Source: Flavobacteriaceae bacterium (GTDB lineage: Bacteria > Bacteroidota > Bacteroidia > Flavobacteriales > Flavobacteriaceae). From it: a stretch of DNA of 36,557 nucleotides. A program made the position numbers and the translations under genes. Below the pieces are notes generated by a model. It was given only the letters and a program-made list of their open reading frames with translations, searched no databases and was not told the DNA's origin. The stretch spans positions 1-36,557 of the forward strand of contig JAKISG010000023.1 of assembly GCA_021648755.1 (NCBI GenBank). Direction: 5' to 3'. The stretch's first letter is position 1; each line of letters begins with the position of its first letter. Positions 1 to 6,704 of the stretch are shown piece after piece.

Positions 1-1
1 A

Positions 2-1168
2 CAAACGGTTTCAAATGAATTAGAAAGTGCTAACATTTCAGGAGATAAATTAAATAATCTAAATGTTCAATTTAGTTTTATAAAAACAGACACTTCTTTA
101 TCAAGAAAAGATAAAGTATTGAAAAAATTGATAGATGAAATAGACGAAAACATTAATCAATTTATCAAAACACACGAATATTTTGATGTTTTAGGTCAAT
201 TATATATTGAGTTCTTAAGATATGCAAATAGTGATAAAGGTTTAGGAATTGTTTTAACACCACCTCATATAACCGAATTATTTGCAGAATTAGCAGAAGT
301 TAATAAAAATTCTATTGCTTATGATAACTGTACTGGAACAGGTGGTTTTTTAATTTCAGCAATGAAAAAAATGATTGAAGATGCTAAAGGAGATGCAGAA
401 AAAATAAAAGAAATAAAAGCAAAACACCTAATTGGAACTGAATATCAATCTCATATTTTTGCTTTAGCAGTTTCCAATATGTACATTCATCAAGATGGTA
501 AAACTAACATAATGAATGGTAGTTGTTTTGAACCAATTATTATAAAAGATGTAAAGGCAAGAAAACCAACTGTTGGTTTTTTAAATCCACCTTATAAATC
601 GAATAAAAAAACGGATACAGACGAATTTGAATTTATTTTAAATAATTTAGACTGTTTGGTAGATGGCGGAACTTGTATTGCAATTGTGCCAATGCAAAGT
701 GCTTTAGCAACAAAAGGTAAAGTTTACGAATTTAAAAAACAACTATTAAAAAAGCATACTCTTGATGCAGTTTTGTCAATGCCTGATGAATTGTTTTTCA
801 ATTCTAAAGTTGGTGTTGTTTCTTGTATAATGATTTTTAAAGCACATAAACCACATCCAAAAAGTAAAGAAACATATTTTGGTTATTATAAAGATGATGG
901 TTTTGTTAAAAGAAAAATACAAGGAAGATATGATGCTTTTGGAAAATGGGAAGGTATTAAGGAAAAATGGATTTCAAATTATATGAATAGAAAGCAAGAA
1001 GCAGGTTTTAGTGTAAATAGAGTTGTTTCAGCGAGTGATGAATGGGTAGCAGAAGCGTATATGAAAACTAACTATTCAAATCTAACAAATGAAGATTTTA
1101 CAGATACTATTTTAGATTATGTAACCTTTTTATTTAGCAACAAAGTTAACCTTGAAGACTATGAATGA
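2..1168 (+). CDS. N6-adenine DNA methylase subunit of a restriction-modification system (5' truncated by window edge)
   Basis: The reading frame is open from base 2, so the TTG at 119 is not the start and the N-terminus lies outside the window. Visible methylase motifs are GIVLTPPHI (SAM-binding motif X-like region), DNCTGTGGFL (motif I) and NPPY (motif IV, about base 584), the order of gamma-type N6-adenine methylases such as HsdM and the BcgI A subunit. The product would transfer a methyl group from S-adenosylmethionine to adenine within a site chosen by the next gene. The next gene overlaps its stop codon by 8 bases, so the two are translated together. No separate HsdR nuclease gene lies downstream. 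Either it is upstream of the window, or the missing N-terminus carries the nuclease domain as in BcgI-like type IIB enzymes. Methylase identity is firm; the R-M type is inference. Confidence 0.9.
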   Translation, partial: QTVSNELESANISGDKLNNLNVQFSFIKTDTSLSRKDKVLKKLIDEIDENINQFIKTHEYFDVLGQLYIEFLRYANSDKGLGIVLTPPHITELFAELAEVNKNSIAYDNCTGTGGFLISAMKKMIEDAKGDAEKIKEIKAKHLIGTEYQSHIFALAVSNMYIHQDGKTNIMNGSCFEPIIIKDVKARKPTVGFLNPPYKSNKKTDTDEFEFILNNLDCLVDGGTCIAIVPMQSALATKGKVYEFKKQLLKKHTLDAVLSMPDELFFNSKVGVVSCIMIFKAHKPHPKSKETYFGYYKDDGFVKRKIQGRYDAFGKWEGIKEKWISNYMNRKQEAGFSVNRVVSASDEWVAEAYMKTNYSNLTNEDFTDTILDYVTFLFSNKVNLEDYE

Positions 1169-2129
1169 TTTAGTAAAATTATCTGAAATATTTGATGTTA
1201 TTTATGGTGTTAATTTAGAATTAGTCCATATTGAACAGTGTACTTCTACAACAGAAAATGCTATTCCTTTTGTTTCAAGAACTGAAAAAAATAATGGAGT
1301 TTCTGCATACGTGTATGAAATGATTGATGTTGAACCAAATCCAAAGCATACACTTTCTGTTGCAGGTGGTGGTTCTGTTTTATCGACTTTTTATCAACCC
1401 AAACCATATTATAGTGGTAGAGATTTGTATGTCCTAATTCCAAAAAAAGAATTATCAGTTGTGGAAATGTTGTTTTATACTAAATGTATTTCAAGTAATA
1501 AATATAAATACAGTTATGGAAGACAAGCAAATAAAACAATGAAGGATTTGCTAATTCCTAAAAATGTTCCTAATCAGATAATTAAAAAACTTTCTAACTT
1601 TAAAACTGATTTAGAACTAAACTTAAAACAAAAACCTGTTCTTGATAAAAAACTAAAACTTGATATTGATAATTGGAAACTCTTTCCCTTATTAGACTTA
1701 TTCACAATTACAGGAAGTAAAACTACACCAAAACAAGAACTTGAAGAAATTGGAAGTGGAATGTTTCCAAATGTAACTACTCAAGCGACAAATAATGGAG
1801 TTGATAATTTTTATGATGTTCATACTGAAGATGGAAATGTATTAACGGTTGATAGTGCTGTTTTAGGTTATTGTTCATTTCAACCTTTAAAATTTTCGGC
1901 AAGTGACCACGTAGAAAAATTAATACCAAAATTTGAAATGAATAATTATATCGCAATGTTTTTCGTAACAATTATGAATTTAGAAAAATATCGATATAAT
2001 TATGGTCGGAAAGCAAGTCAAACAAGAATGAAAACAATATCAATAAAATTACCAGAAAAAAACGGAAAACCAAATTTTAGTTTAATGGAAAAATATATTA
2101 AATCTTTGCCATATTCTAAATCATTATAA
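1161..2129 (+). CDS. Restriction-modification specificity (S) subunit, BcgI-B/HsdS-like
   Basis: About 322 residues with two similar halves, as expected for a protein with two target-recognition domains. The first half ends with YSYGRQANKTMKDLLIPK and the second with YNYGRKASQTRMKTISIKLP, matching positions of the internal repeat. This subunit would bind the two halves of the DNA recognition site and position the methylase encoded just upstream. A TTG at 1152 is in frame, but the ATG at 1161 is preferred because it forms an overlapping ATGAATGA junction with the methylase stop at 1166-1168. The short length, about 320 rather than the usual 400 or more of HsdS, and the tight coupling to a methylase fit the BcgI B subunit. 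No long coiled-coil spacers are evident. The target site cannot be read from sequence. Confidence 0.85.
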   Translation: MNDLVKLSEIFDVIYGVNLELVHIEQCTSTTENAIPFVSRTEKNNGVSAYVYEMIDVEPNPKHTLSVAGGGSVLSTFYQPKPYYSGRDLYVLIPKKELSVVEMLFYTKCISSNKYKYSYGRQANKTMKDLLIPKNVPNQIIKKLSNFKTDLELNLKQKPVLDKKLKLDIDNWKLFPLLDLFTITGSKTTPKQELEEIGSGMFPNVTTQATNNGVDNFYDVHTEDGNVLTVDSAVLGYCSFQPLKFSASDHVEKLIPKFEMNNYIAMFFVTIMNLEKYRYNYGRKASQTRMKTISIKLPEKNGKPNFSLMEKYIKSLPYSKSL

Positions 2130-2415
2130 AAGCCAACGCATAAGCCATACACATTTGCAATTCGCTACTCCAAATTCGGTGTACAAAAAAGTAGTATAAA
2201 ACAATATTAATCTGTAGCCATATTTTAGGGCTAGACACTAAAGACCAACTGTAATATTCGTGAAAAATAATTGTCATTAGTTATATAACTGTTTATAAAT
2301 ACAAATAAAATAGGTGAATGAATTTACTATATGATTTTTTCTTTATTTTAGGAATATTATTCAGTATTTATATAATCATTTTGTATAAATCTACTAATAA
2401 AAACTTATCTCAGCA
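2130..2415. other. Intergenic stretch with repeat-like sequence, no gene recognised
   Basis: It begins with GCCAACGCATAAGCCATACA, a gene-end repeat-like sequence of a kind I recall from flavobacterial genomes (memory, not checked). An ORF that opens at 2318 encodes a hydrophobic leader, but it only becomes recognisable when it enters the transposase remnant at about 2416, so I do not treat it as a gene start. No RNA gene is seen. Confidence 0.4.
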
Positions 2416-2700
2416 CAATGAAAAGACAGTGGGGTTTGACCACATTATGACAGAGAAATCTATAAAAAGAGCCTCGGCAGATGTTGGGTTTATCTTCATC
2501 GCCTACATTCTTAACTCCATATTCAACCCTAAAATCATAATAAAACGCCTTAAAATTATTATTCTAAACTTAAATTCTCTGAAAAATGAAATTATAAAAA
2601 AATTACATTTTTTGACTTTTAAGAAAAATTATTGCTATTTTTGAAAATATACATAAATTTAATGAGGTTTTTAGACAGATAGACTGTCGTTGGGCAGAAT
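2416..2700 (+). mobile_element. 3' end of an IS1182-like insertion sequence (transposase C-terminus plus right terminal repeat)
   Basis: The translation FDHIMTEKSIKRASADVGFI (about 2440-2500) matches the C-terminal signature of IS1182-family DDE transposases, which end with a 'GFDYIMTKKG..RASADVG..F.AYN' block. The preceding residues TMKRQWG are in the +1 frame (about 2417-2437), so the remnant is itself frameshifted. Downstream, GTTTTTAGACAG at about 2669 resembles the inverse of the terminal repeat near 36,350, consistent with the right end of the element. Everything upstream of the last 90 or so codons of the transposase is missing. It cannot transpose alone and marks an old insertion beside the restriction-modification genes. 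Confidence 0.7.
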
Positions 2701-2709
2701 AAAAAATTA

Positions 2710-2758
2710 CGTATCATAATCGAATATTTTCGTATCATTTCGTATCATTTCGTATCAT
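2710..2758 (+). promoter_or_regulatory. Phased direct repeats CGTATCAT (four copies), probable operator
   Basis: The 8-mer CGTATCAT occurs at 2710-2717, 2731-2738, 2741-2748 and 2751-2758. The spacings of 21, 10 and 10 bases place every copy on the same helix face. The last copies overlap the position expected for the -33 element of the promoter at 2773. This is the layout of a repressor array. A protein bound here would block transcription of the Fic-like chimera that starts at 2785. Confidence 0.6.
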
Positions 2759-2772
2759 AATGATATTTTTAA

Positions 2773-2780
2773 TATATTTG
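2773..2780 (+). promoter_or_regulatory. Bacteroidota -7 promoter element TATATTTG
   Basis: TATATTTG matches TAnnTTTG. The ATG at 2785 lies only 4 bases after it, so the transcript would be leaderless or nearly so. No good TTTG is seen 19 bases upstream; that place is taken by the CGTATCAT repeats (TTCG at 2749). Confidence 0.5.
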
Positions 2781-2784
2781 CATT

Positions 2785-3330
2785 ATGGAAAATAAAGTAT
2801 TTGACTTCACACTCAATTTAGATTGGAATTTGCTGAAAATTGTCAGTAAGATAGACCGATTTGATGCTTCTTGGACGTCTATAGAAAAAAAAGAAAAACA
2901 AAGTCTCAAACAATTAAAAAATATTGCCACAGTTCGAAGTGTTGGTGCCTCAACGAGAATTGCTATTCCTTTTCTAGGAGTAAAACAAACTCATCATAAC
3001 AAAGGTGGACTAAAAATCTATTATAAAAATGATTTGAATAATGAAATTATTAAAGGTGCCGATGGTAAATATAGTACATATGAAAATAAAGTAAAGGAAC
3101 TTCCAAGCCTATATTTTGAAGGAACAGATTTTTATTATCCTTTAATGATTTTTGTAGTTACAAAATCTGAAAACTATAATAATTACTTCCTGAGTAAAGA
3201 AGAAATGATTAACGAATATATAATTAAACACAATCAAGAACCAAGTCCTGGAAGATTTTTCAATGTACGCATACTAAATAATAAATATAATCAGTATTAT
3301 AAATTACAAGAATACTACCGTAAAAAATAA
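2785..3330 (+). CDS. Chimeric protein: Fic-family N-terminal segment joined to an unknown C-terminal domain
   Basis: Residues 1 to about 58 read like the N-terminal region of Bacteroidota Fic proteins, with DWNLLKIVSKIDRFDASW followed by QSLKQLKNIATVRSVGASTR. In Fic proteins an EGS stretch and then the HPFxxGNGRxxR catalytic core should follow. Here the sequence changes at about base 2959 to IAIPFLGVKQTHHNKGG and no Fic motif occurs afterwards, so AMP-transferase activity is not expected. The C-terminal 120 residues are unknown to me. Their end (SKEEMINEYIIKHNQEP) is similar to a degraded ORF at about 4337-4447. The next gene starts 3 bases after the stop, so the two form an operon. The likely origin is a recombination that put a cassette gene under a Fic promoter. 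Function of the product is unknown. Confidence 0.65.
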   Translation: MENKVFDFTLNLDWNLLKIVSKIDRFDASWTSIEKKEKQSLKQLKNIATVRSVGASTRIAIPFLGVKQTHHNKGGLKIYYKNDLNNEIIKGADGKYSTYENKVKELPSLYFEGTDFYYPLMIFVVTKSENYNNYFLSKEEMINEYIIKHNQEPSPGRFFNVRILNNKYNQYYKLQEYYRKK

Positions 3331-3333
3331 ACT

Positions 3334-4212
3334 ATGTTTCCACTCTCCGTAAAATTTCAAGCATTTATTCCCAAGTCACTTGGCAAACCTCTTTTAAGTT
3401 ACTTTGAAAATACAACTCGTTTCAGACTACTTGACAATAAAGAAGAATTTATAAGAAAATTAAGAGGCTTTAATATTCAAAAACATACTTGGCTTCCAGA
3501 ACCAGGTTCTTTATCTAATTATTATGCAACTGATGATGTAGAAATGTTTAACCATCACAGTGAGCACACTACTCGTTTAGCAATAAATGCGGAAATTGAT
3601 TTAACTAAAATTGGAAATTATAGTTTTGAAAGCGAAATTTTTAGACACGACAAGCACAATTTTAAGTACGGAGGAGCAAATAGCCAACATTCAGGTTTAA
3701 GCCATCAAGTAAAAGCATATATAAAACGAATTCCTTTTTATGATGATATGCCTCGTGCATCAGATAAAGATGTGTATGTTGGTGTTTGTAGAGAATTGCA
3801 TTCTGACCGTTCAGATGAAAAACCTTTAGATATATCAATTAGTAATTCAAAAAGACATTTTTTTTCTAATGGAGAAAATGACACCACAACAATTAAAGTT
3901 TCTGCTTCTGCGGGTTACCCTTTTGCTGAGCCCTTCTCTCCTAATATTGATTTCGAGTTAGAAATTGAACTTTTCAAAAACTTATCAAACAAATCAATTG
4001 ATGTACAAATAAAAGGATGGCATAATGATTTTCCTGCTTACGAACTAATCATTGATGACAACGTTGTTTATACACATAACCCATCTGATTATGGATATAC
4101 TGGACCAGGTTTTGGCAACCTTACTAAAAGCAGAGATTTTTACAAAACGCATACCATTAGTTTAAACGATTGGGAAGTTAGAGATTTGAAAGAAAAAAAA
4201 ACTAGATGGTAA
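3334..4212 (+). CDS. Conserved unknown protein, partner of the preceding chimera
   Basis: 292 residues, no signal peptide or membrane helix. It opens with VKFQAFIPKSLGKPLLSYF. The middle part has paired His and Ser stretches (HHSEHTTRLAINAEIDLTK, NSQHSGLSHQVKAYIKR) and the end has FPAYELIIDDNVVYTHNP and DYGYTGPGFGNL. The alternating pattern suggests a beta-rich fold. I do not recognise a family with certainty. It begins 3 bases after the stop of the chimeric ORF, and a decayed copy of it follows at 4471-4813, so the two genes travel as a unit. A palindromic repeat begins just after its stop codon. A role in interbacterial conflict or envelope biology would be guesswork. Confidence 0.75.
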   Translation: MFPLSVKFQAFIPKSLGKPLLSYFENTTRFRLLDNKEEFIRKLRGFNIQKHTWLPEPGSLSNYYATDDVEMFNHHSEHTTRLAINAEIDLTKIGNYSFESEIFRHDKHNFKYGGANSQHSGLSHQVKAYIKRIPFYDDMPRASDKDVYVGVCRELHSDRSDEKPLDISISNSKRHFFSNGENDTTTIKVSASAGYPFAEPFSPNIDFELEIELFKNLSNKSIDVQIKGWHNDFPAYELIIDDNVVYTHNPSDYGYTGPGFGNLTKSRDFYKTHTISLNDWEVRDLKEKKTRW

Positions 4213-4214
4213 AC

Positions 4215-4337
4215 AGTTGCCAACAAAAAATATACGTAATTGCGGTTTTTGTGCTAAACTCAAAGTTAGTACCTTTGAAAAAAGTTTAGTGCTAAACCGA
4301 AAATTAAGTGCTTAAAAGTCCGCAACTACGTATTTTA
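4215..4337. repeat. ~115-base imperfect palindromic repeat, copy A
   Basis: It starts with GTTGCCAACA right after the stop at 4212. It carries inverted arms TACGTAATTGCGG (left, about 4234) and CCGCAACTACGTA (right, about 4321), which pair at 12 of 13 positions. The centre has the phrases GTGCTAAACTCAAAGTTAGT and GTTTAGTGCTAAACCGAAAA. It aligns along its length with copy B at 4816. Its right edge cuts directly into the degraded ORF that follows. Confidence 0.65.
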
Positions 4338-4447
4338 TGACCGAAAAGGAAATGATAGAAGAGTATCGTAAAAAACACAATGAAGAGCCAAGACTATACT
4401 TTTGAAGACGTACGAAAACTAAGAAAAAAATATCATAAATATTATTA
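4337..4447 (+). pseudogene. Remnant of a second copy of the chimera's C-terminal domain
   Basis: From the ATG at 4337 the translation TEKEMIEEYRKKHNEEPRLYF matches SKEEMINEYIIKHNQEPSPGRFF of the 2785 gene. The frame then breaks with a TGA, and the sense continues in another frame (EDVRKLRKKYHKYY). Only the last 40 or so codons survive, and the 5' part is replaced by repeat copy A. It precedes a remnant of the partner gene, in the same order as the intact pair. Confidence 0.6.
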
Positions 4448-4470
4448 ATTAAATTAATTATACAAACAAA

Positions 4471-4813
4471 TATGATATCATTAAGAATTACATTTCAAGC
4501 ATATATTCCAAAATCATTAGGAAAACCATTGATTGAATATTTTAAAAATCACAAACATTTCAATCCTAAAGACATGATTAATTATGATGAATTTAAAAGA
4601 AAATTACAGTAAACATTAAAAGTTCACACGATGATTTCCCTGCGTATGAATTACTTATTAATGGTCTTAAATACAATTATAATCCTGCAAGATATGGATA
4701 TTCTAGACCTACACCTTACAATCTAGGAGGTGGCATCAAGAGATTTTAGTGCAACTGAATGGATTAGTTTAAGTGACCATGATATAAAAGATAATGAAAA
4801 TTTCGGTTGGTAA
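4471..4813 (+). pseudogene. Decayed second copy of the 292-residue unknown gene
   Basis: ISLRITFQAYIPKSLGKPLI at the start mirrors the N-terminus of the gene at 3334, and DDFPAYELLINGLKYNYNPA followed by RYGYSRPTPYNLGGG mirrors its C-terminus. A stop at about 4609 interrupts the frame after some 46 codons. About 200 residues of the middle are deleted, and the tail shifts frame again before ending at about 4813. With the fragment just upstream it shows that the whole two-gene unit was once duplicated in tandem. Confidence 0.7.
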
Positions 4814-4815
4814 AA

Positions 4816-4936
4816 GTTGCCAACAATCTGTATAATTAATGGCTACAAAGTGCCAAATTTAAAATTCAGTTCTTTTAATAAAGTTCTGTGATAAACTGAA
4901 AGATTTAGTATTTTTAATACGCCACTAACCATACAG
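4816..4936. repeat. ~115-base imperfect palindromic repeat, copy B
   Basis: It begins with GTTGCCAACAATCTGTATAA immediately after the end of the decayed gene, just as copy A follows the intact gene. The left arm TATAATTAATGGC and the right arm CGCCACTAACCATA are imperfectly complementary. The central part (AAATTTAAAATTCAGTTCTT and ATAAACTGAAAGATTTAGTA) aligns with copy A. The position after a gene stop in both cases suggests that the repeat is part of, or a boundary of, a mobile gene unit. Confidence 0.6.
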
Positions 4937-5290
4937 TCAACAAGCAAGACAGACAGCCTAAAAAATAACAAATGGCTGAATACAAAAATCCATTCTCGAA
5001 CAGAAAACATTATCACGAACACGCTGAATGGATTGACACCATTTGAGCAAATTCTAAATCCCAACACTTAAAAGCAATTTTTTGCTAACGCTCTCAACAA
5101 ACCAAAAAAAATACTTGGAAACAATCCAAAAAAATTAAATTTGAATTAACTTAGCGGATTGAATCACAACCAACAGAAAATGAAACTAACCGAAATATAG
5201 TAACTATAAGTTATCACAATTTGAAAAGAAAGAAAAAAATTATATAGAAAGGTTAGAAAACAGCATCATTAATAAAGAAACTAAATAGTT
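4937..5290. other. Gene-free stretch with ORF debris
   Basis: There is no convincing gene. A 24-codon ORF at 4972-5046 begins MAEYKNPFSNRKHYHEHAEW and looks protein-like but has no continuation, so it may be the head of another destroyed cassette gene. The rest is A-rich sequence leading into the gene at 5291. I see no clear TAnnTTTG element close to that start. Confidence 0.4.
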
Positions 5291-5926
5291 ATGCCCATAT
5301 TTTCTAAAAAATTTGCAGAAGCAATAAGTCATTTACCAGCAACCGAAAAAGACAAACTAATCTTACGTTTACTGAAAAAAGATTTAATATTAGCCAATAG
5401 GTTACAATTTGAATTAGTAGATAATAGCAATATAGAAGAGCGTAGAACCGTAATAGAAAAACATATTGTTACTAGAGTAGCACGTATGACAGAACATTTT
5501 TACAGCATAAGTTATTTAAATATGGATGTACGGTATCTAAGTGGTGATATTACCGAACACGTAAAAATAACCAAAGACAAATATGGTGATGCCAGTTTAA
5601 ACTTATTGCTTTTAATTGAAGTACTTAGGCTAAATAAGGATAATATTTTAACAGCAAAACCATCCGTAAAATTACGTAAATTTTCTACAGCTATAATTGC
5701 AAGAGTATTTAAAGTACTATTACTAATCAATAAAATGGATGATGATTTATTGCTCGATTTTAAAGATGATTTAAAAACTTTAGGACAATTAATTGGCGAT
5801 AATGATAAGGTAATGAAAACGGCTATAGAAAATGGTTTAGATGTAAATTGGTTAATACATTCTGAAATACCTAAAAACTTAGTTAAAATATACAGAGAAT
5901 TAAAAAATAATGGTTTTTTAAAATAA
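5291..5926 (+). CDS. Conserved unknown alpha-helical protein
   Basis: 211 residues, soluble, apparently all helical, rich in Lys and Leu, with no signal peptide. The opening PIFSKKFAEAISHLPATEKD and the segment RMTEHFYSISYLNMDVRYLS resemble unnamed flavobacterial proteins that I recall near DNA ligase genes, but I cannot name a family. One base separates its stop from the start of the DUF6155 gene, so the two are almost certainly co-transcribed. Catalytic motifs are not visible. A structural or regulatory role is possible but not shown. Confidence 0.75.
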   Translation: MPIFSKKFAEAISHLPATEKDKLILRLLKKDLILANRLQFELVDNSNIEERRTVIEKHIVTRVARMTEHFYSISYLNMDVRYLSGDITEHVKITKDKYGDASLNLLLLIEVLRLNKDNILTAKPSVKLRKFSTAIIARVFKVLLLINKMDDDLLLDFKDDLKTLGQLIGDNDKVMKTAIENGLDVNWLIHSEIPKNLVKIYRELKNNGFLK

Positions 5927-5927
5927 A

Positions 5928-6404
5928 ATGGGCTTAAGAGAATTAAATAAAGAACTAAAACAAATGGAGAAAACTGAAATCATAAAAATGGTTTCAGAAC
6001 TCTATAAAAGCGTACCAATGGCAAAAGAGTATTTAGATGTTTTTGCAACAGGCAACATTAAGCAATTAATAGAAAAATATAAGTTTGAAATTGAAGATTA
6101 TGTATACCCGAAAGGTAGAGAAATGCTTTTACGAGAAAAAGAAGCACGTAAATTGATAAGAACAATTCGTAAAATGAAAGTTCCAGAATTAACAGTCACT
6201 CTTGAATTGCATTATGTCTATTGTTGTTTAGACATCATTGAAGATTTTGGTTATTGGGATGAACCTTATTATAATGCAGTTACAAATATGTTTTATAGTG
6301 CAACAAAAGGAGTCATTAAGGGTGGGTTTGAAAAAAAATTTGACAAATTAATTACAAATTTGGTCAGTAGAAGTTATGAATATGGCTTAGATTTTGAATA
6401 TTAA
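5928..6404 (+). CDS. DUF6155 family protein
   Basis: 158 residues. The opening GLRELNKELKQMEKTEIIKM is the signature start of DUF6155, and the later segment LHYVYCCLDIIEDFGYWDEP followed by YYNAVTNMF fits the same family. The family has no assigned function. The protein is small, soluble and mostly helical. It follows the 211-residue gene with a 1-base gap and precedes the small ORF at 6414 by 9 bases, so it is the middle of a short operon. The family assignment comes from recognising the N-terminus and could be confirmed by a profile search. Confidence 0.75.
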   Translation: MGLRELNKELKQMEKTEIIKMVSELYKSVPMAKEYLDVFATGNIKQLIEKYKFEIEDYVYPKGREMLLREKEARKLIRTIRKMKVPELTVTLELHYVYCCLDIIEDFGYWDEPYYNAVTNMFYSATKGVIKGGFEKKFDKLITNLVSRSYEYGLDFEY

Positions 6405-6413
6405 AAAAATATT

Positions 6414-6620
6414 ATGACAGAAGAAAATCAAAAAGCAACAAAAAACGAACATAAATTTGAAGGTTTTCCTTCATATTGTCAATCAGGAATTGGAATTTAT
6501 GACGGGTTTGGAAAAGGGTTTGAATTTATATTTCAAATTACATCAGGCAAAAAAATAAATTTGAACATAATTGATAGCAGAAGTCTAATGTTTGCGAAAA
6601 ATGACAAGACATATTACTAG
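6414..6620 (+). CDS. Small unknown protein or gene fragment
   Basis: 68 residues starting MTEENQKATKNEHKFEGFPS, with a Gly/Phe-rich centre (SGIGIYDGFGKGFEFIF). No domain is recognised. It starts 9 bases after the DUF6155 stop on the same strand. The end is abrupt and hydrophilic, so it may be a truncated gene. Coding status is supported by position and composition only. Confidence 0.4.
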   Translation: MTEENQKATKNEHKFEGFPSYCQSGIGIYDGFGKGFEFIFQITSGKKINLNIIDSRSLMFAKNDKTYY

Positions 6621-6704
6621 CTAGTAACTTAATAAAACGGGCAGACCCTAAAAAAATACTGTAAAAACAGCGGATCAAGATGCTACAAAATAAACTAAAG
6701 AATT

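Noticed and set aside
2318..2415. Start of a small membrane protein at 2318
   Set aside because: The frame runs into an IS1182 transposase remnant, and the hydrophobic head has no recognisable match or promoter.
2700..2760. CGTATCAT repeats as a CRISPR array
   Set aside because: The repeats are 8-10 bases without spacers of uniform length, and no cas genes are present. Operator sites fit better.
4215..4936. Repeats A and B as integron attC sites
   Set aside because: Classical attC needs RYYYAAC and GTTRRRY boxes at the two ends, which are not both present, and no integrase is in the window.
4972..5046. 24-codon ORF MAEYKNPFSNRKHYHEHAEW...
   Set aside because: Too short and without continuation. 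Mentioned in the gene-free entry as possible debris.
4843..5067. Minus-strand ORF of 74 codons
   Set aside because: It overlaps repeat copy B and debris, and the translation resembles no protein. Probably chance.
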